Below are positions 12,417 to 24,354 of a stretch of DNA of 64,000 bases, in pieces. Both the position numbers and the translations under genes were made by a program. This DNA comes from Gymnopilus junonius (lineage: Eukaryota; Basidiomycota; Agaricomycetes; Agaricales; Galerinaceae): positions 124,001 through 188,000 of the forward strand of contig JADNYJ010000034.1 of NCBI GenBank assembly GCA_015501075.1, in the 5' to 3' direction. The notes below the pieces were generated by a model. The model searched no databases and had not been told where the DNA came from. It saw nothing but the letters and a program-made list of their open reading frames with translations. Within the stretch, counting starts at the first letter, position 1, and the number at the start of each line of letters is the position of its first letter.

Positions 12417-13099
12417 TTCTTCAAAAATCCAAGTTACCAGTGCATTTTCACATGGAGCGCCTAAGAATACGAGCCGAACCCCTCGTTGATTAGGTATTAG
12501 TGTAGCATTACTTAGTATTTGAGACTCGGCGAGTATTCATGTCTGCGCGAACAAATTTGGTGTATATATATAAAATCATATGCAATTAACGCCACAGGCT
12601 GAACTTACGAGTGGCGATCTATTTCTTTCGGCGGCAGGTCATATCGACTGGATTTAAACAGATCATCGTCCGACGTCAGTCACGGTCCCTGGGGTAACGT
12701 CTCTTATCTCCCGAGAGGCGATGCGAAAAGGTGGCAAATAGATAAACAGGGGTGCCATGCGCTGTTACCCTCTAACTCTCGAAGGTGACGACAGGTCGGG
12801 ATTCAAATTTGAACTCAAAAGGTGATTGATTCGTTTACCAATTGGGTTTTCATGAAATCCTAAGTGCTTCTTCAGATTCTCTCAGCACACTTCAGGACTT
12901 ACGACAAGGATTTATTCCTGCCGTTGCTTTGTGGGCACATTTTGGGAAATACCTCGGTGGCTATCAAATGGCAAGCAGCCGTTAATTTAGGACTGTCAGA
13001 TTATTTCTGGCGGTATCTTTTCCTAAAAAGCGTCAGTTTCTTTCTATATTTAGACATCCGGTGCCATACGCTTGGTCCTGCCTGTCAAATGTATATATT

Positions 13100-13809
13100 A
13101 CTATGATTCGTCGGGAGTTTGAAACGGAAACATAGAAAAATCGATATCAAATCTTGCACATGCTCTGGAGAGCTAAAATTTTACAGAGATGTACAACTTT
13201 ACATTCTCTTTATATTTGCAAAGTTTTTTTAACGAAAAGTTGAAAGTGCAAGCAACAGGAGCATTTCCGCGTCTCAAAAGTGAAAGGATGGGGAGATTGA
13301 AACGAGAGTCACATAGCAGTCACGGTTCATTTGAAGTTCCGCTGACAAGCCGAATGGACGGCATGCTGGCAGTAGCATCAGTACTGCCCACATAAACAGA
13401 AGGTCTAAGCGGAGCTTGAATGCTCATCACGTCTGTCACTCTGGATTGGACTCTGAATGGTCCTCCAGGTTTTCTGAACGCAATACTGCGAGAATCGACA
13501 TGAAATTTTGCATGGATGCTCGCCTAAAGGTACTGAAACTGCCTGTAAAATTTTGGCACGACCGCTCCTCAGGATCTGGCTAGATCTAACTAATGATCTC
13601 GTTACATGACTGCTTTGATGTAACAAACTTCTCATCTGTCCAATATCTTTCTCATCCAGAGCATTCTCTGAGAAAATTTCTGCACCATCTTAAATGCCAG
13701 AAGGTCTAGTATTTATGTGATTTTTTCTAGAGCAAAGGAGTCAGGTAGAGAGGCAGGAGCGGGGTCGTTTCAAACTACCCATCGTTTCAAACTCCCGACG
13801 AATCATAGT
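13100..13809. repeat. About 710-base segment bounded by exact 27-base inverted repeats
   Basis: The left end starts ACTATGATTCGTCGGGAG at 13100, and the same 27 bases appear in reverse complement at 13783-13809 without a mismatch. There is no transposase-like frame inside. This looks like a non-autonomous TIR element or its remnant. A target duplication is not clear because the right end abuts another element. Confidence 0.6.
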
Positions 13810-13937
13810 AGAGGTTATTTGCAAAGTCCGTTCAAACGAAAAAGTGGAGCCTACCGGTCTCTGATTGGCTGAAGGCCCCACTTTTTGCCTTACGAGGGTA
13901 TATTTTTCCTTCGTTCAGAAGTTGCAAATAACCTCTA
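13809..13937. mobile_element. Miniature inverted-repeat element (about 129 bases)
   Basis: It begins TAGAGGTTATTTGCAA (13809-13824) and ends with its exact complement TTGCAAATAACCTCTA (13922-13937). The inner parts also pair imperfectly (AAAAAGTGGAGCC against GGCCCCACTTTTT). Size and structure fit a MITE. It starts at the last base of the preceding inverted repeat, suggesting insertion at that end. Confidence 0.65.
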
Positions 13938-14402
13938 TTTCCGTTGAATCTGTCTTCGTTCTCTTTATAGGGTGCTAGATCGTTCCTACGTGGCTTATTA
14001 TTCACATGCATAGAGGATCTCTCACCATTGTCGATACTGACACTAGCCTGAAACAGGTGCTACAGCATTTTAGACTTACGTAAATCGCTATGCTCTGGGT
14101 TGAATTTTACGGCAGGTTGATACAATTGTTCCCTGTAGAATCGTACTGTAAACAAGGTATCTATCGCCTAGTGAACGATGTCAAAATACTCCCAAATCCC
14201 GTACAATACAAGCAAGTGGAATTCTTTTGTGAACCTTCCGTTGGCCACCGACTCATCCCCTCTTACTCTTGTTTCCAAAACTTCTTGTTCTTTCCTTGGA
14301 TACGTTTCTCGCCCATCGGTGGAGCTTCTGTTTCCTCCCAGTATATTACAGATGATTACATTCTCATGATCAAGAAATATTTCTCTCCATTCTTTCCCGA
14401 AT

Positions 14403-15416
14403 ATGGAATCCCCAGCAACTCCTTCGGCCTCTTCGTCGACCACGCCTCCGCAGCCTGTTGAGCCTAAAATCGATTATACATTAACTGATAAAGTCCTTGG
14501 CCTTTCAGAGGTTGTCTTAGCTGGACTAGCGGCAGCAACGGGATTCATCCCTGTCCCATTTATCGCCGATGCTATAAAATTTGCAGCAAAGTTGATTGAG
14601 ATGGCCAATGTGAGGAAATTCGTAGACTTCAGGGTGCTTACTACTGACAGGATTTCGAGGATAGGACGTCAAGAGAAATATAGGGATGTGCAAAGACCTC
14701 GCCTACAACGCATGCAACATCGCGTATTGCGCTTTTCGTAAATGCGAGGACCTTGTTGGGAAGAAAGGCACAGACCCTGAAGGACATTGTTCAATATCTG
14801 CCCAGCTACGGGATCAACTGCAGCACTCATGAGGCTCGTTGTTTCTTTTCCGTCGTCTCTCCTGAGGATTAATATAATATATTTACCAGAACTTTACAGG
14901 ACATCTGGAAAGAGTGCGAAAGGATATGTTCCCGGAATCTTGCAGGCCGTTTTTTGCATCAGAGTAACGACAAAGGCGTAGTGGGTAGACTTTCTAGGCG
15001 ACTTGATTCGGCGATGGTAATGTTCAATGTGAGCGGCATGTTGCTTTCGTGATGATATAGACCTTTTAATACGTTCGGTCGCTTGCCAGTTTCAGTCCTT
15101 GATAGAGATACAGGAGGCCATTTCCAAGTACGCCAAGCTAGACTCTCGTCAGAAGAAAGTAACTCCGGACGCCCTGATAAATTCGACTGGTAATTCAAAT
15201 AACAATGTCCTTACTATCGCAGGCGATAACTCCAGAGTGTACACCAACGCCGGGACGTACAATACAGTCAATTATAATTATCTCTCTGACCTACCCAAGA
15301 TGGGAAGCGGGCTGAGTGGCCGTACATCCGGATCGAACCAAATAGCACTTCAAGTTGACCAACTCTCTCGACTAGCCGAATGGAATCCAACCTTGAGGGG
15401 GTTTCTTACTTCCTGA
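14403..15416 (+). CDS. HeLo/MLKL-N-terminal-like helical bundle protein with Asn-rich tail
   Basis: Four exons (14403-14609, 14665-about 14829, 14900-15016, 15090-15416) encode a Ser/Pro leader. Next come amphipathic helices VLGLSEVVLAGLAAATGF and FIADAIKFAAKLIEMAN, a Cys-rich helix with CKDLAYNACNIAY and CEDLVGKK, and DIWKECERICSRNLAGRFL. LSRRLDSAM and QSLIEIQEAISKY follow. This order of helices resembles the basidiomycete MLKL-NTD/HeLo-like domain, a membrane-permeabilising cell-death module in fungi and plants. The tail is Asn-rich (LINSTGNSNNNVLTIAGDNS, then YTNAGTYNTVNYN), the kind of segment that could self-assemble. Anomaly: exon 2 runs into TGA at 14830, where the context TCA-TGAGG suggests a donor GTGAGG that lost its G. 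The gene may be broken, or the base missing from the assembly. It lies end to end with copy C. Confidence 0.6.
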
Positions 15417-15739
15417 TTCATTTATACAGTAGTAACTCCTCAGTTATGTAACCATTGGTCAAACTTCAGTGCTCGCACTTAACTTGTGATTTATATAATT
15501 CAAGTTTAGCACTGGCACTGGGCACAATGACTAGATAATTACTTGAAATGGAGGATGCACATTGAAGGACAAGATACCAGTAATTATAAAGTGAAGAGAT
15601 GATACAAGAAGGCATTGCAAGGCTATTAGTTGGGTCTCGGTATCTCTTTGTAGTCGGGTCCCGGAAGGATGTTAGCGACCTTGCGAGCGATACTGTTATG
15701 TCGCCTGCGGTTTCTTATCATGATCCGCATTCTTTCAAA
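15417..15739. other. Short convergent spacer
   Basis: Convergent 3' region between the HeLo-like gene and copy C. It may include the last exon or 3' UTR of copy C. No other feature is visible. Confidence 0.3.
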
Positions 15740-17290
15740 AAGACGGAAGACGTTCTGAGGATTGAGATTCTGGACCTAAAGGGTTATGAACCGTGATTTT
15801 GATTATGACGGCGGCACTTACCGTTGGGGGGTTGCCTTTCAATTTCAATGTCACCAATCCTAGGAAAAAATGGATGGTCAGATAGTCATGCGTGTGGGAG
15901 TTTAGGCATTACCATCGTGTGTTTCAATTGTGCATGCCTCGAGAAGTTTCGTGATGTGGTGGGCAATCTCGGTGAGTGTGCCATCACGCGGCTAAGGCAA
16001 CACATGAATTACCAGGAAGAGATGACCTAAACACAGGCCTACCTCATCGTCGATCGAAGACCAGACATGGTCCTCAGCAATCGCAACGACTGCCATGGGC
16101 GACTGTTCAGAGTTCGTAAGACTATCTTCATGGTCTTCTAGGGAAGAAGAAAACACCAACTTCGTCGAGAAGAATTCGGCAAATAACACTCAAAGGATGA
16201 AATATGATCTGTGAATACACTGTTCGAATACGAACATGTACAGGGTGATAAACCTTGCCTTCGTGATAACCGGTTGAAAGTTCTCTGGGTAATTTCTCCA
16301 TTGTTCGAGCGTTGTCAGTAAATCCGCTTGGATGCCCAAAATTGGAGTACGGAGAAGATTAAAGTGAGGGACATATTGTGGTGGTTCGTTCTTTAGAATA
16401 TGCTTAGTCCAAGAACGCATATCTATAGCAATCCGCATGCCACGAATAAAAATCGGACAACTTTCTATATGTGGGACCTTATCGCTGGCGCGTTTGGTTG
16501 AAAATGCAGGATTTTCATCCCAAGGCTGTCTATTCACCTGCTGATAGCGTATTTTTGTCGTTCGGCCGGTTTTTTCTATCTCTTGCGGGGTGACGGCGAG
16601 GGCCCAATCCTTAGCTCGATCACATCCTGTTACTAAGTACAATGTCCCATTTGGATGTGGTTCATTTGTTCCGCCTTCATTTATAAAGAGGTACCATTCG
16701 AGAGCGTGTTTCCTCACGTACGGCAGGAGGCGGGACGTTGATGCAAGGTCTTCACGCGAGGCGCCGTCGGGGAGGACAACAATGCCCCCTTCGCGAGCTT
16801 TAGTGGTAAATATAAGATCCCTAACAAACGTTCATTAGAACGAAAATGATAAGAAGAACAAGTCGTACATCGGGGATTCGGAAAGACGAGACACAGAAAT
16901 TCCATTGCTGACGAGAGTCGTTCCCGGTCGAAAATGCTTCTGGTCGATGTCAACTTCTGAGGGATCCAGCGCCGGAAGCAGAGGTTCATGCTCGGGTGGA
17001 CACAAATGCTGGTATGGATCTGTTTTAGAGAGAAAGATATTGAAATAGAATGTGAAGTCGCCGCGACGAGATACAAGTCCGACATCGCCAATCCGTATTC
17101 CTTCCCTCAAGCGTATTTCCGGACGTGATATGCTTCCAGTGGGGTCCCACAAAGGAAAGCCATTGCCCAAGGTAAACATAGAGCGAGCGTACGACTCTGT
17201 TTGGCCTCTCGGGGTGAAGATGAGGTGGCAACGAGGAAAACTGGTATTTGATAGGAGGGATCTATAAGGGTTAGTAGTGATAGATCCTAC
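15740..17290 (-). CDS. NGSL-GCDK family, subfamily 1, copy C
   Basis: Uncharacterised fungal family. Minus-strand exons show, in order: SLLSNTSFPRCHL, ESYARSMFTLGNGFPLWDP, GIRIGDVGLVSRRGDFTFYFN, FRPGTTLVSNGISVSRLSE, then an intron (donor near 16875, acceptor near 16822). After it come AREGGIVVLPDGASREDLAS, NGTLYLVTGCDRAKDWALA and FIRGMRIAIDMRSWTKHIL. Smaller exons carry SPMAVVAIAEDHVWSSID (about 16100-16050), TLTEIAHHITKLLEACTIE and a degenerate LVTLKLKGNPPT at about 15840, matching the LVSLIPK exon of other copies. No stop or frameshift was seen in the two large exons. The first, short N-terminal exon could not be placed and lies somewhere in 17290-17480. Divergent from copy D, it forms one of the repeated head-to-head pairs. 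It differs from F-H enough to be an older duplicate. Confidence 0.65.
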
Positions 17291-18659
17291 GTTGCTTATA
17301 AGATAGAAAATGTGGAAAGGTAGCTGTTGGGCTTGCCATGTTGAGATAATTCAGTCTCTGACTGCCCGCCTATGCTGCCCTGCTCAGCCCTTTCTGTCCC
17401 TTCGTCACTGGAAGCCTATATCATATCTGTCTTCAGTAAGAAAAAGACTATAAAATCTCTACAAACCGTCATTAATTTATATTGAGGTAACAGTCGATTC
17501 GAATGAACAAGTGCCTTGGAGGTTGAAGGTTGAGAAGGGTAGACATGTAGTTTGCCCTTTGTGACACTGTCAACACGCGCTACTAACTGGTATGGCAATC
17601 ACCGGATCGACTGACAATTAAATTCTGTCCTGTCAATTGCCTGTCAAAGCCGGAGAAACGAGCACCGCAGTTTCAGATTTCATCGAATTTCCTTGTATTC
17701 TTTGTTCCTGTTTTAGTGCCATTTTTCCTTTGTCAAAACTGAATGCCTTGGGATTCTGCAGCCTACGAATCGTATTCATAGCTTTGCCGATCACTTGTCC
17801 ATGCTGTATTACCGCTTTGTCACTACCTACATGCCCAGTAGGAGATGGGCACCCTAATCTTATACGTAAAGGTAATGGGACATGCGGCCACATTTAAAAT
17901 TCACCTTGAACAAGTTGCTTCCGACGTCCACGTTCCGATCCCTTTTCCCATGAATTTCCCCAGCTCGTCGAGGGTGTCGTCTCAAACTCAACTTGCCACA
18001 CCGCAGCTTGAGGCCAGTACCATTATACTCAAGGAAACAGATACCCATACTGGTGAAAAAGAGTTCTTTCCCTGTATTTAACATTTCTCAACACCTACCT
18101 TTCTACCTCAGGTCCAAGGTCTCTCCTAGTGGACCCGAAGCAAGTTATCTAACCCGCAATGTTCTACAGTGGCTAACCTCTTCAAATTCCAGCTGTATGT
18201 GCAACGAGAACCTCCCAGGACCAACTTCGACCACATCTTCAGATGTCACTACACACACCAAAAGTGTTCTTCATCCGTCGACAGTCGTTGACAAGATAGA
18301 CGACTATAGCAAACATCTCACTCTCAACCTGAATGTGTATCCAGGATCAGGCAGGTCCAGGACTCTTGTTTTCTATTAAGAATCCAACTGAAATAAACAC
18401 TCAGGTACATGCATTCCGATTGACAAAGACGAAAAGGCTGATATGAAGGCCTTCTATAGATTTATCAAAATTACGGCTAGAGGGAGATTTAAATTCTGCG
18501 ATTGATGAACTCTCAAGTGGCCCCAGGTTGGGTCCAGATCCTGTCAGTCCATTACATTCTCCATTTCGATCTAGACTGATATTTGCCCTGTACTGCTAGG
18601 CCACTGCATTAGACTCGAAGACTCTCCAACAGAATATACAACCAGCCACAGCGCCGATG
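17291..18659. other. Divergent intergenic region between copies C and D
   Basis: Expected to hold the missing first exons and promoters of copies C and D. Open frames here (for example 17845-18081 and 17637-17897, both strands) show no family motif, and I did not find the Asn/Ser-rich start seen in copies I and J. Confidence 0.35.
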
Positions 18660-19927
18660 CTCCCGCGCTTGAATATATCAGACACAGTACCCCTCGAAAC
18701 ACCACCTGCTTCGCCTTCAGCTTCTGAATGTTCCTGGGTTTCTTCAGGCCATAACACCGGTACTTACGATGCCCTTCATTGAAGTGATATCTCGCTGACT
18801 GATATCCCAAGATGCAGAACCCTGTGGCTATACTTTACCCGTGTCAAAAAAGGTAAACACCTGATACAATTATGCGGATTAATCACAAATTTATTTCTAA
18901 ACAGGATGTCCCTTTAGCCCGCAATACTCCAGATCATATTAAAGCCTTCATGCTGTCTGAAATTGCAGGCGAGGCAGATCACGAAACCATCATACGAATT
19001 TGGAATGTATCCCCAAATCTGAGGCTTGATAAAGATTTACAGAGAAACCATGTTCAACTGGGCGACGTTGGCTATTTCAATCGTCATGGCACCTTCTGCA
19101 CGGTCTTCAATATTTTTATGACAAAGAAAATGAACTTGAAAATGCATTACGTGCCCCCGCCCTATTTTGTGCCATTCAAAACGGGACTACGCGATGAATA
19201 CACGGATCTAAGGTCCTTTGATCGTGAATATCATGCATCTAAAGGCTTTGAACGCTGTAAGGAGGACGAAAAAGGGTCAGATGCTACCATTAAAATTTTG
19301 CGGGGACCCATCTAACATCTTACATATAGGGATTGCCTTTATAGCTTCAGTTCTCCTTCAGTTCTGCAGCCAGATAGTCCAGGATGCACCGTTCTCATCA
19401 CACCTGAAGGAGTAAGGATACATATGATCAATGATGGTTATCTCGTACGCATAAGGCAGTACCTCCGAGAACAAGCCGAAAGCTGGTACCGCGATAGCGA
19501 CTTATTCGGCGATGGACCACTCTTCAATGGCTCGCTGTTGCTCGTGGAGACTTGCTATAAGGCAAATATTTGGGCATCAGCTGCATTAGGCGCAGAAGGC
19601 TATAAACCAGGCCTGAAGGCACGGTTGAAACAACCAAATTTAGCAGCTAAAATTTTCAACTGGGACGTAGATGAGCCAATCGAGGTTGAACGAGGGTCAT
19701 CGAAACCAGATATAGTGGACAGTATTGATTTCGGAAATGGTTGGAGTATTGCGGTTGAGATTTCTTCCATTTGGTATGGTTCTCAACCACGTGGAGCAAG
19801 AAGTTCGCGGGGGCCCTTGCCTCACCATGCCGCACCAAAAGAGAAACGATTCTCCTTCGTGAGGTTGACTAGTAGACTGTCGCAATTATCATTCATTAAT
19901 TTTAAATCACGTCCACGTCGGCCTTAA
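18660..19927 (+). CDS. NGSL-GCDK family, subfamily 2, copy D
   Basis: A Pro/Ser-rich exon begins at about 18660 (MLPRLNISDTVPLETPP). The acceptor at about 18904 starts the main exon, with IKAFMLSEIAGEADHETIIR, QLGDVGYFNRHGTFCTVFN and MHYVPPPYFVPF. After an intron (about 19273-19370) come GCTVLITPEG and NGSLLLVETCYKANIWASA, where subfamily 1 has TGCDK. The protein ends near 19927 with a basic tail. It lacks the DSVW and LVSLIPK blocks of subfamily 1, as do copies I and J. No lesions are obvious, but the N-terminal exons are uncertain and the Asn/Ser-rich start of I and J was not located. Head-to-head with copy C. Confidence 0.6.
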
Positions 19928-20469
19928 CGATTGCTTTATTTCAATACATATTATTTATTCAATGGAGATATACCGCCAATAAATTGCACTGAGGCTTGGA
20001 GCCCTCATAACCTTAAACCAATGAGCATAAGACTTGTATTCTGGGTTAGAGCAAGGTCGGAAAGACGGAGAAAGGGTCAAACTAATTTCAGACTCACTCA
20101 TGACGGATTATATTGGCTGTCTATCACAGGCATCTGTTCATTAGCGAAGCTCAACACCGTGCCGTACAACAAATAATTTCCATAACTGGGGAATTCGCCG
20201 CATTGCACATCTTGGCATTGGCAACCATAAGTACACACGATCGATCGGGCAGGACATCAGATCTAGTCAGCTGTCAGAGGTGCCGCGGAGTTGAAAGTTT
20301 CAACACCACAAAGTCCAGAACGTCCTGAAGGTACGTGTTCTTCGACAAACAATCAGGTCCTGGAAGCGCATTAACCGCCATGAACAAAGTATTAAGATTA
20401 CTTGATCAAGGACAATATCGCACCCTGAAAGAAAAGCTGGAGATACTGCAAAAGTAGATAAATGCAAAT
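19928..20469. other. Spacer between copies D and E
   Basis: No gene recognised. Short frames on the + strand lack motifs. Confidence 0.3.
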
Positions 20470-20944
20470 CAATTGCATGTAAGAAGGATCAACGGAGATA
20501 TTAGCCAGGATGATATGATGAAAATGCTTTCGCGTACCTTATCTGCAATCGAAGACCATATGGAGTCCTCAGCAACTGCAACGACTGCATTGGGCAACTG
20601 TTTCCAGTGATAAATGATATCCTGTTCTTCAAAGAAGGATTTTATGAACTTCATTAAGAAGAATTTGACAAATTATGCTCAGAGGGTGAAAAATAATCTG
20701 TGGGATAAGTTGGTCTAAAACTGGACATGCTCTGATAAAGAAATCATCTCGCCTTCGTGGTAACAGGTCGAAAAATTTCTGGATAGGCTCTCCAGCGTTC
20801 AATAATAGTCGCCAGAGTTGCTCGAAGACCTAGAATTGGAGTACGAAGAAGGTTAAAGTCAGGAGCATATTGCGGTGGTTCATTTTTCAGGATACGTTGA
20901 GTCCAAGAACGCATGTCTATGGCAATGCGCATGCCGTGAATCAC
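20470..20944 (-). pseudogene. NGSL-GCDK family, copy E, 3' fragment
   Basis: Close paralogue of copy C: IHGMRIAIDMRSWTQRILKN, PDFNLLRTPILGLRATL and PVTTKAR in one exon, then PNAVVAVAEDSIWSSIADKV in the next. Homology to copy C stops abruptly at about 20944 in the FIRGMRI block. The matching 5' half is found only about 1.9 kb away at 22840-23110. The gene has therefore been split by inserted or rearranged DNA and cannot make the family protein. Confidence 0.75.
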
Positions 20945-22159
20945 CAGTTTGCTGTAGCCTGCCCAAAGGTTCTCCGTTTGATGTTACTTTGTCTTATAAT
21001 TCTGAAAGCACTCCTCTGCTTTGCTTTCTCGGCTTCTCCCAACCTTGACATCCTCAGGCTTTGTAACAAGGTCTAATTCTTAGGTTGTGGGTGCATGTAA
21101 ATTTTTGGTTATGACCTGGCCGTTAACTTGTAGGTTTTCAAGTTGTCGCCAACTGTTGTTTTAATTGGTGTTGTACATGAGTAAGTGCAGATGCCTTGTT
21201 TATATCGCTCGGTTTCACAATGCGCTTAGTCTTGCCAGGCCTAATTTTGTTCTGGGCTCATCTGACTTCTGATTTCCTTCCTTGGGACATGGGATTCGAC
21301 ACGGATCTTTCAGGGCTTTTTGTTCACAAGCTCAGGTACGCACCCTTACAGCAGAATTCATAACGATAGGCCACCCAACAAATTTTATGCACAGGGCGGA
21401 TCACTAAATTTGGACCCAGCCAAGAAGGCATCACTTTCAATATTCACGTAAGCAAGTATTATCTATTGACAGGGGCTGCACTTCAGAGGTGGCCGTGAAT
21501 TGACACTGTGAAATCCTGGTGCTGCAAGTCGAGCTTTAGTCACCATACAGTGGGCTATTTGGCCTGCCAATTCAGAAAGCAGTATGTCTGGCTGATGCTC
21601 GATAAGGCCCTCGAGAAACTAAAAATAAGTGAATCTATACGAGTGCAAAGCAGTATCGCACACATTGGCGTCGATGGCGCGAGGACCCGAGAACGACCTC
21701 GAACAACGGCAACGGGCACTGTACAGTTTCGTCGGTTTTGCGACATGTTTGGCACAGACGCCTCATCACGTGTGGGCTGATTCCAATTGTAGTCTCGAAT
21801 TACATGGCTGCCAAAACTCCATAACAGACACGGCGTCAGAGAGCAATGTATATCTCACTTCGGCCCATAAGCAGTACAGAATTGACAAGACCCGGCTCAT
21901 GAGTCTGTTGAGTCTGATTTCTCCTGGGACAATGATGGGCATACCTTGGGCGTACCAGTGGCTATGGGATAAATTTGCAGGTTAGCTTTTTGGCCCATAA
22001 CGTGTGGAAGGATGTACATTTGCACTCGATATAGTCTTCGATAGGCGTAAAATCTGTTTTCAAGCTCTCCGGTCTACATACCTTGCAAAAAAAATCACTC
22101 CCGATGACATTTATTCGGAACTTGTGGGTAACAAGCTCATAAACTCGTAATTGAAGCAC
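20945..22159. other. Foreign segment splitting copy E
   Basis: About 1.2 kb with no family homology. Two overlapping + strand frames (21508-21780 and 21629-21985) have no motif I know. There is no terminal inverted repeat at its limits that I could see. It may be an old insertion or a rearrangement junction. Confidence 0.4.
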
Positions 22160-22400
22160 CACTGGATCCTTTAATCTAACTGCGATGCGACCCTAAAGTG
22201 TTGGTCAATACTGACAAAGTAGCAAGCAAAACAGGCTTCTGCTCGTCTTTAACCAGCCTGTGTTATACGGAGTCTTCGACAAGGACAGTGTCAGCAACTG
22301 GGTGCTAATAGGAACTTTCAGGTGGGCCACTTACGCATTGGAATTTAGAAATACCTGTTCGGGGAGAATTTGGGTTATTAAAACAGAAGGATAGAAAGGA
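22160..22400 (-). pseudogene. Fragment of an F/G/H-type family copy (copy L)
   Basis: On the minus strand, PVADTVLVEDSV is followed by a stop where F, G and H have W (TAA for TGG). The surrounding intron sequence is also recognisably the same as in copies G and H: the upstream run ending in the GGAAAGGAAACTAG-type stretch and the CTTACCTGTTCG-type donor side. Only the DSVW exon region remains. This shows that a third gene piece sits between the two halves of copy E. Confidence 0.6.
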
Positions 22401-22839
22401 AACTAGGAAAGAATGTCTATTGTTAGAATGCAGAGAAAGATGACGAACGTCAAAGCAAATTGATAGAAGGATTGGCTCTTATCTAACTCGGAATCAACTG
22501 TACTTAAGACTCGCCAACTCAGAAAAGCTGGCATCCCTGAATCCTCTACCATGTCCCAATCAATCACGGGATTCAGCCTAAGAACTATTTTCTTCAATAA
22601 CCAATCAACGTACAATTTATTAATGTAGTAAGATATCTGTTATAAGGGCATACACAACAATTCACTTTAGCACGGCGTATATATACCGTCAGTCCAGTCT
22701 ATTTCGGTTGACCGACATTGAAGTTACTGTATTCTTCTCTTAAACAGTGGCCTGAGGGAAATGCTAAAAGTTGATGAGAATTTCGGACGGATCGAGCACT
22801 GGAAGTAAAGGCTCGTGCTCTGTTGGTCTACTGGACCAT

Positions 22840-23110
22840 CTTTCAGAAAAAGAGATAGAAAAAGAATACAAAATTGCTTTCGTGGGACACAAGCCCAACG
22901 TCGTCAACTAATGCCCTCTTCAGGTGTATTGCAGGCCGAGAAATACTTCCAGTTGGGTCCCACATAGGAAAACCGTTACCCAAAGAGAAGATGGAGCGAA
23001 CAAACGATTCTGTATGACCCCTGGCGTACAAGTGAGGTGGCACCGAGGAAAGCTGGTATTCGACAGGAGTGAATGGTATGGGTGAGTGGTGATTGAACTT
23101 GTGACGCTAA
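22840..23110 (-). pseudogene. NGSL-GCDK family, copy E, 5' fragment
   Basis: Minus-strand sequence parallels copy C: THPYHSLLSNTSFPRCHL, then ESFVRSIFSLGNGFPMWDP, SISRPAIHL and DDVGLVSHESNFVFFF. Relative to copy C one base is missing near 23035, between PRCHL and HTESF, so the two parts are in different frames. With the 3' fragment at 20470-20944 this makes a doubly broken gene. Confidence 0.72.
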
Positions 23111-24354
23111 TGAGATTGATAGTCAAAGTTTATAGGCTACTACTCACTCTGTCGAGGTAGTTGGGGTTCTAAAAGTTCCTTTAGACTTTCATGTACATTA
23201 TATTCCCTGTTATTATCATCAGCAACTCGGGACTAAACATCTAATGTAAGAACGGTCATTCAAGAAGCACTCGACAATGCTTACCATTTTGAAATTGCTT
23301 CAGGAAGCCAGAGAATTTTCCTAGACTGAAGGACGTCCCGAGGACGGCAGTGGGCAGCCAAGTGTAACGCTGAAATTGAAGAGAACATGTGGTTTGCCCA
23401 TTTTGCATGAAGGACCAGGCACTGTGGGTTTCGGTCGTGCCTTATGTAAGATCTGTGTTGGCCCGAGTCAAGAGTCGCTTCTTGTATTCCCTGTTAAAGG
23501 TTTGGCGTGGTCACAGATTTAAAAATGAGCAGCCAGCGTTCAACTAGTGCCAGTGAATGGTCGCCAGCTTAGGTAGATAAAGGTTTGGAAACAGAGCAAC
23601 TTGACGAGAATCGAGTTTCGACTCTCGACCGTCGATTTGAAGGCTGATTGTGTGCACGTGATTATCGGAGAAAGTCGAAATTTCTTCACTGACGTCTTCC
23701 GCAGTTGGACACATAGAAATTCAGACAGTTCCCTTTGACTATAACGATATCATGGTAAGTGAATCAAATGCAACAAAGCTGGCTTCATATGCTAACCAAA
23801 ACGTATCGATAAGGTCTCTGCAGGATCCGATTTCTTACCAGATAAGATATATTGCCTTCATGCCACCGACCGGTTCAGAGCAGAGCAAGCCACTCAGCAA
23901 GTCATATGCTATATCCCGCCCTTTTTTGTCCAAATTAAAAATCAGATTTGGCCATTGTTCGCTATAACAAGGTAACTTTTCAGACCACATGTCCACTCGA
24001 ATTTGTAGCTGACTCTATCCAGAGTACACACAAGGCAGAACTGCAATAGAACTAGGCTCCGTGCAGACGATTTGAAATAACAAATCCTGCCTTATTCCTG
24101 CTCTTATTTGACTTCATTCCGGGAAGATATCCATTTCGGCTAGATGAGCCGATTTTATCTGATGAATGAGTGGCATAGCAAGTGTCGTTGTATAAAAGGC
24201 GACTGAAAGTTCGTATATTTTCATTTATATTTTCCCTTCTTTCAAAGGTGCTGATTTGTGCTACTGCAGTGCAGTAGACCGTTGGCCACTCATCTCTCGA
24301 CGCTGGTCGCTTGTTTCCTCACTTCTGCGGCCTTTTTTAAAAAAAATCTGCGCC
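23111..24354. other. Spacer, no recognised gene
   Basis: Mixed sequence without long frames. A short + strand frame (23752-23967) is preceded by ATG|gtaagt-like sequence but has no motif. The last 150 bases probably hold the promoter and leader of the gene at 24355. Confidence 0.3.

Larger units (their letters stand above)
12417..14402. other. Gene-poor region with nested inverted repeats
   Basis: No open frame here has recognisable domains. The region is shaped by a pair of 27-base inverted repeats (13100-13126 and 13783-13809) and an adjacent small TIR element (13809-13937), both listed separately. Short frames at 12864-13106 and 13405-13635 look like chance. Confidence 0.4.
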
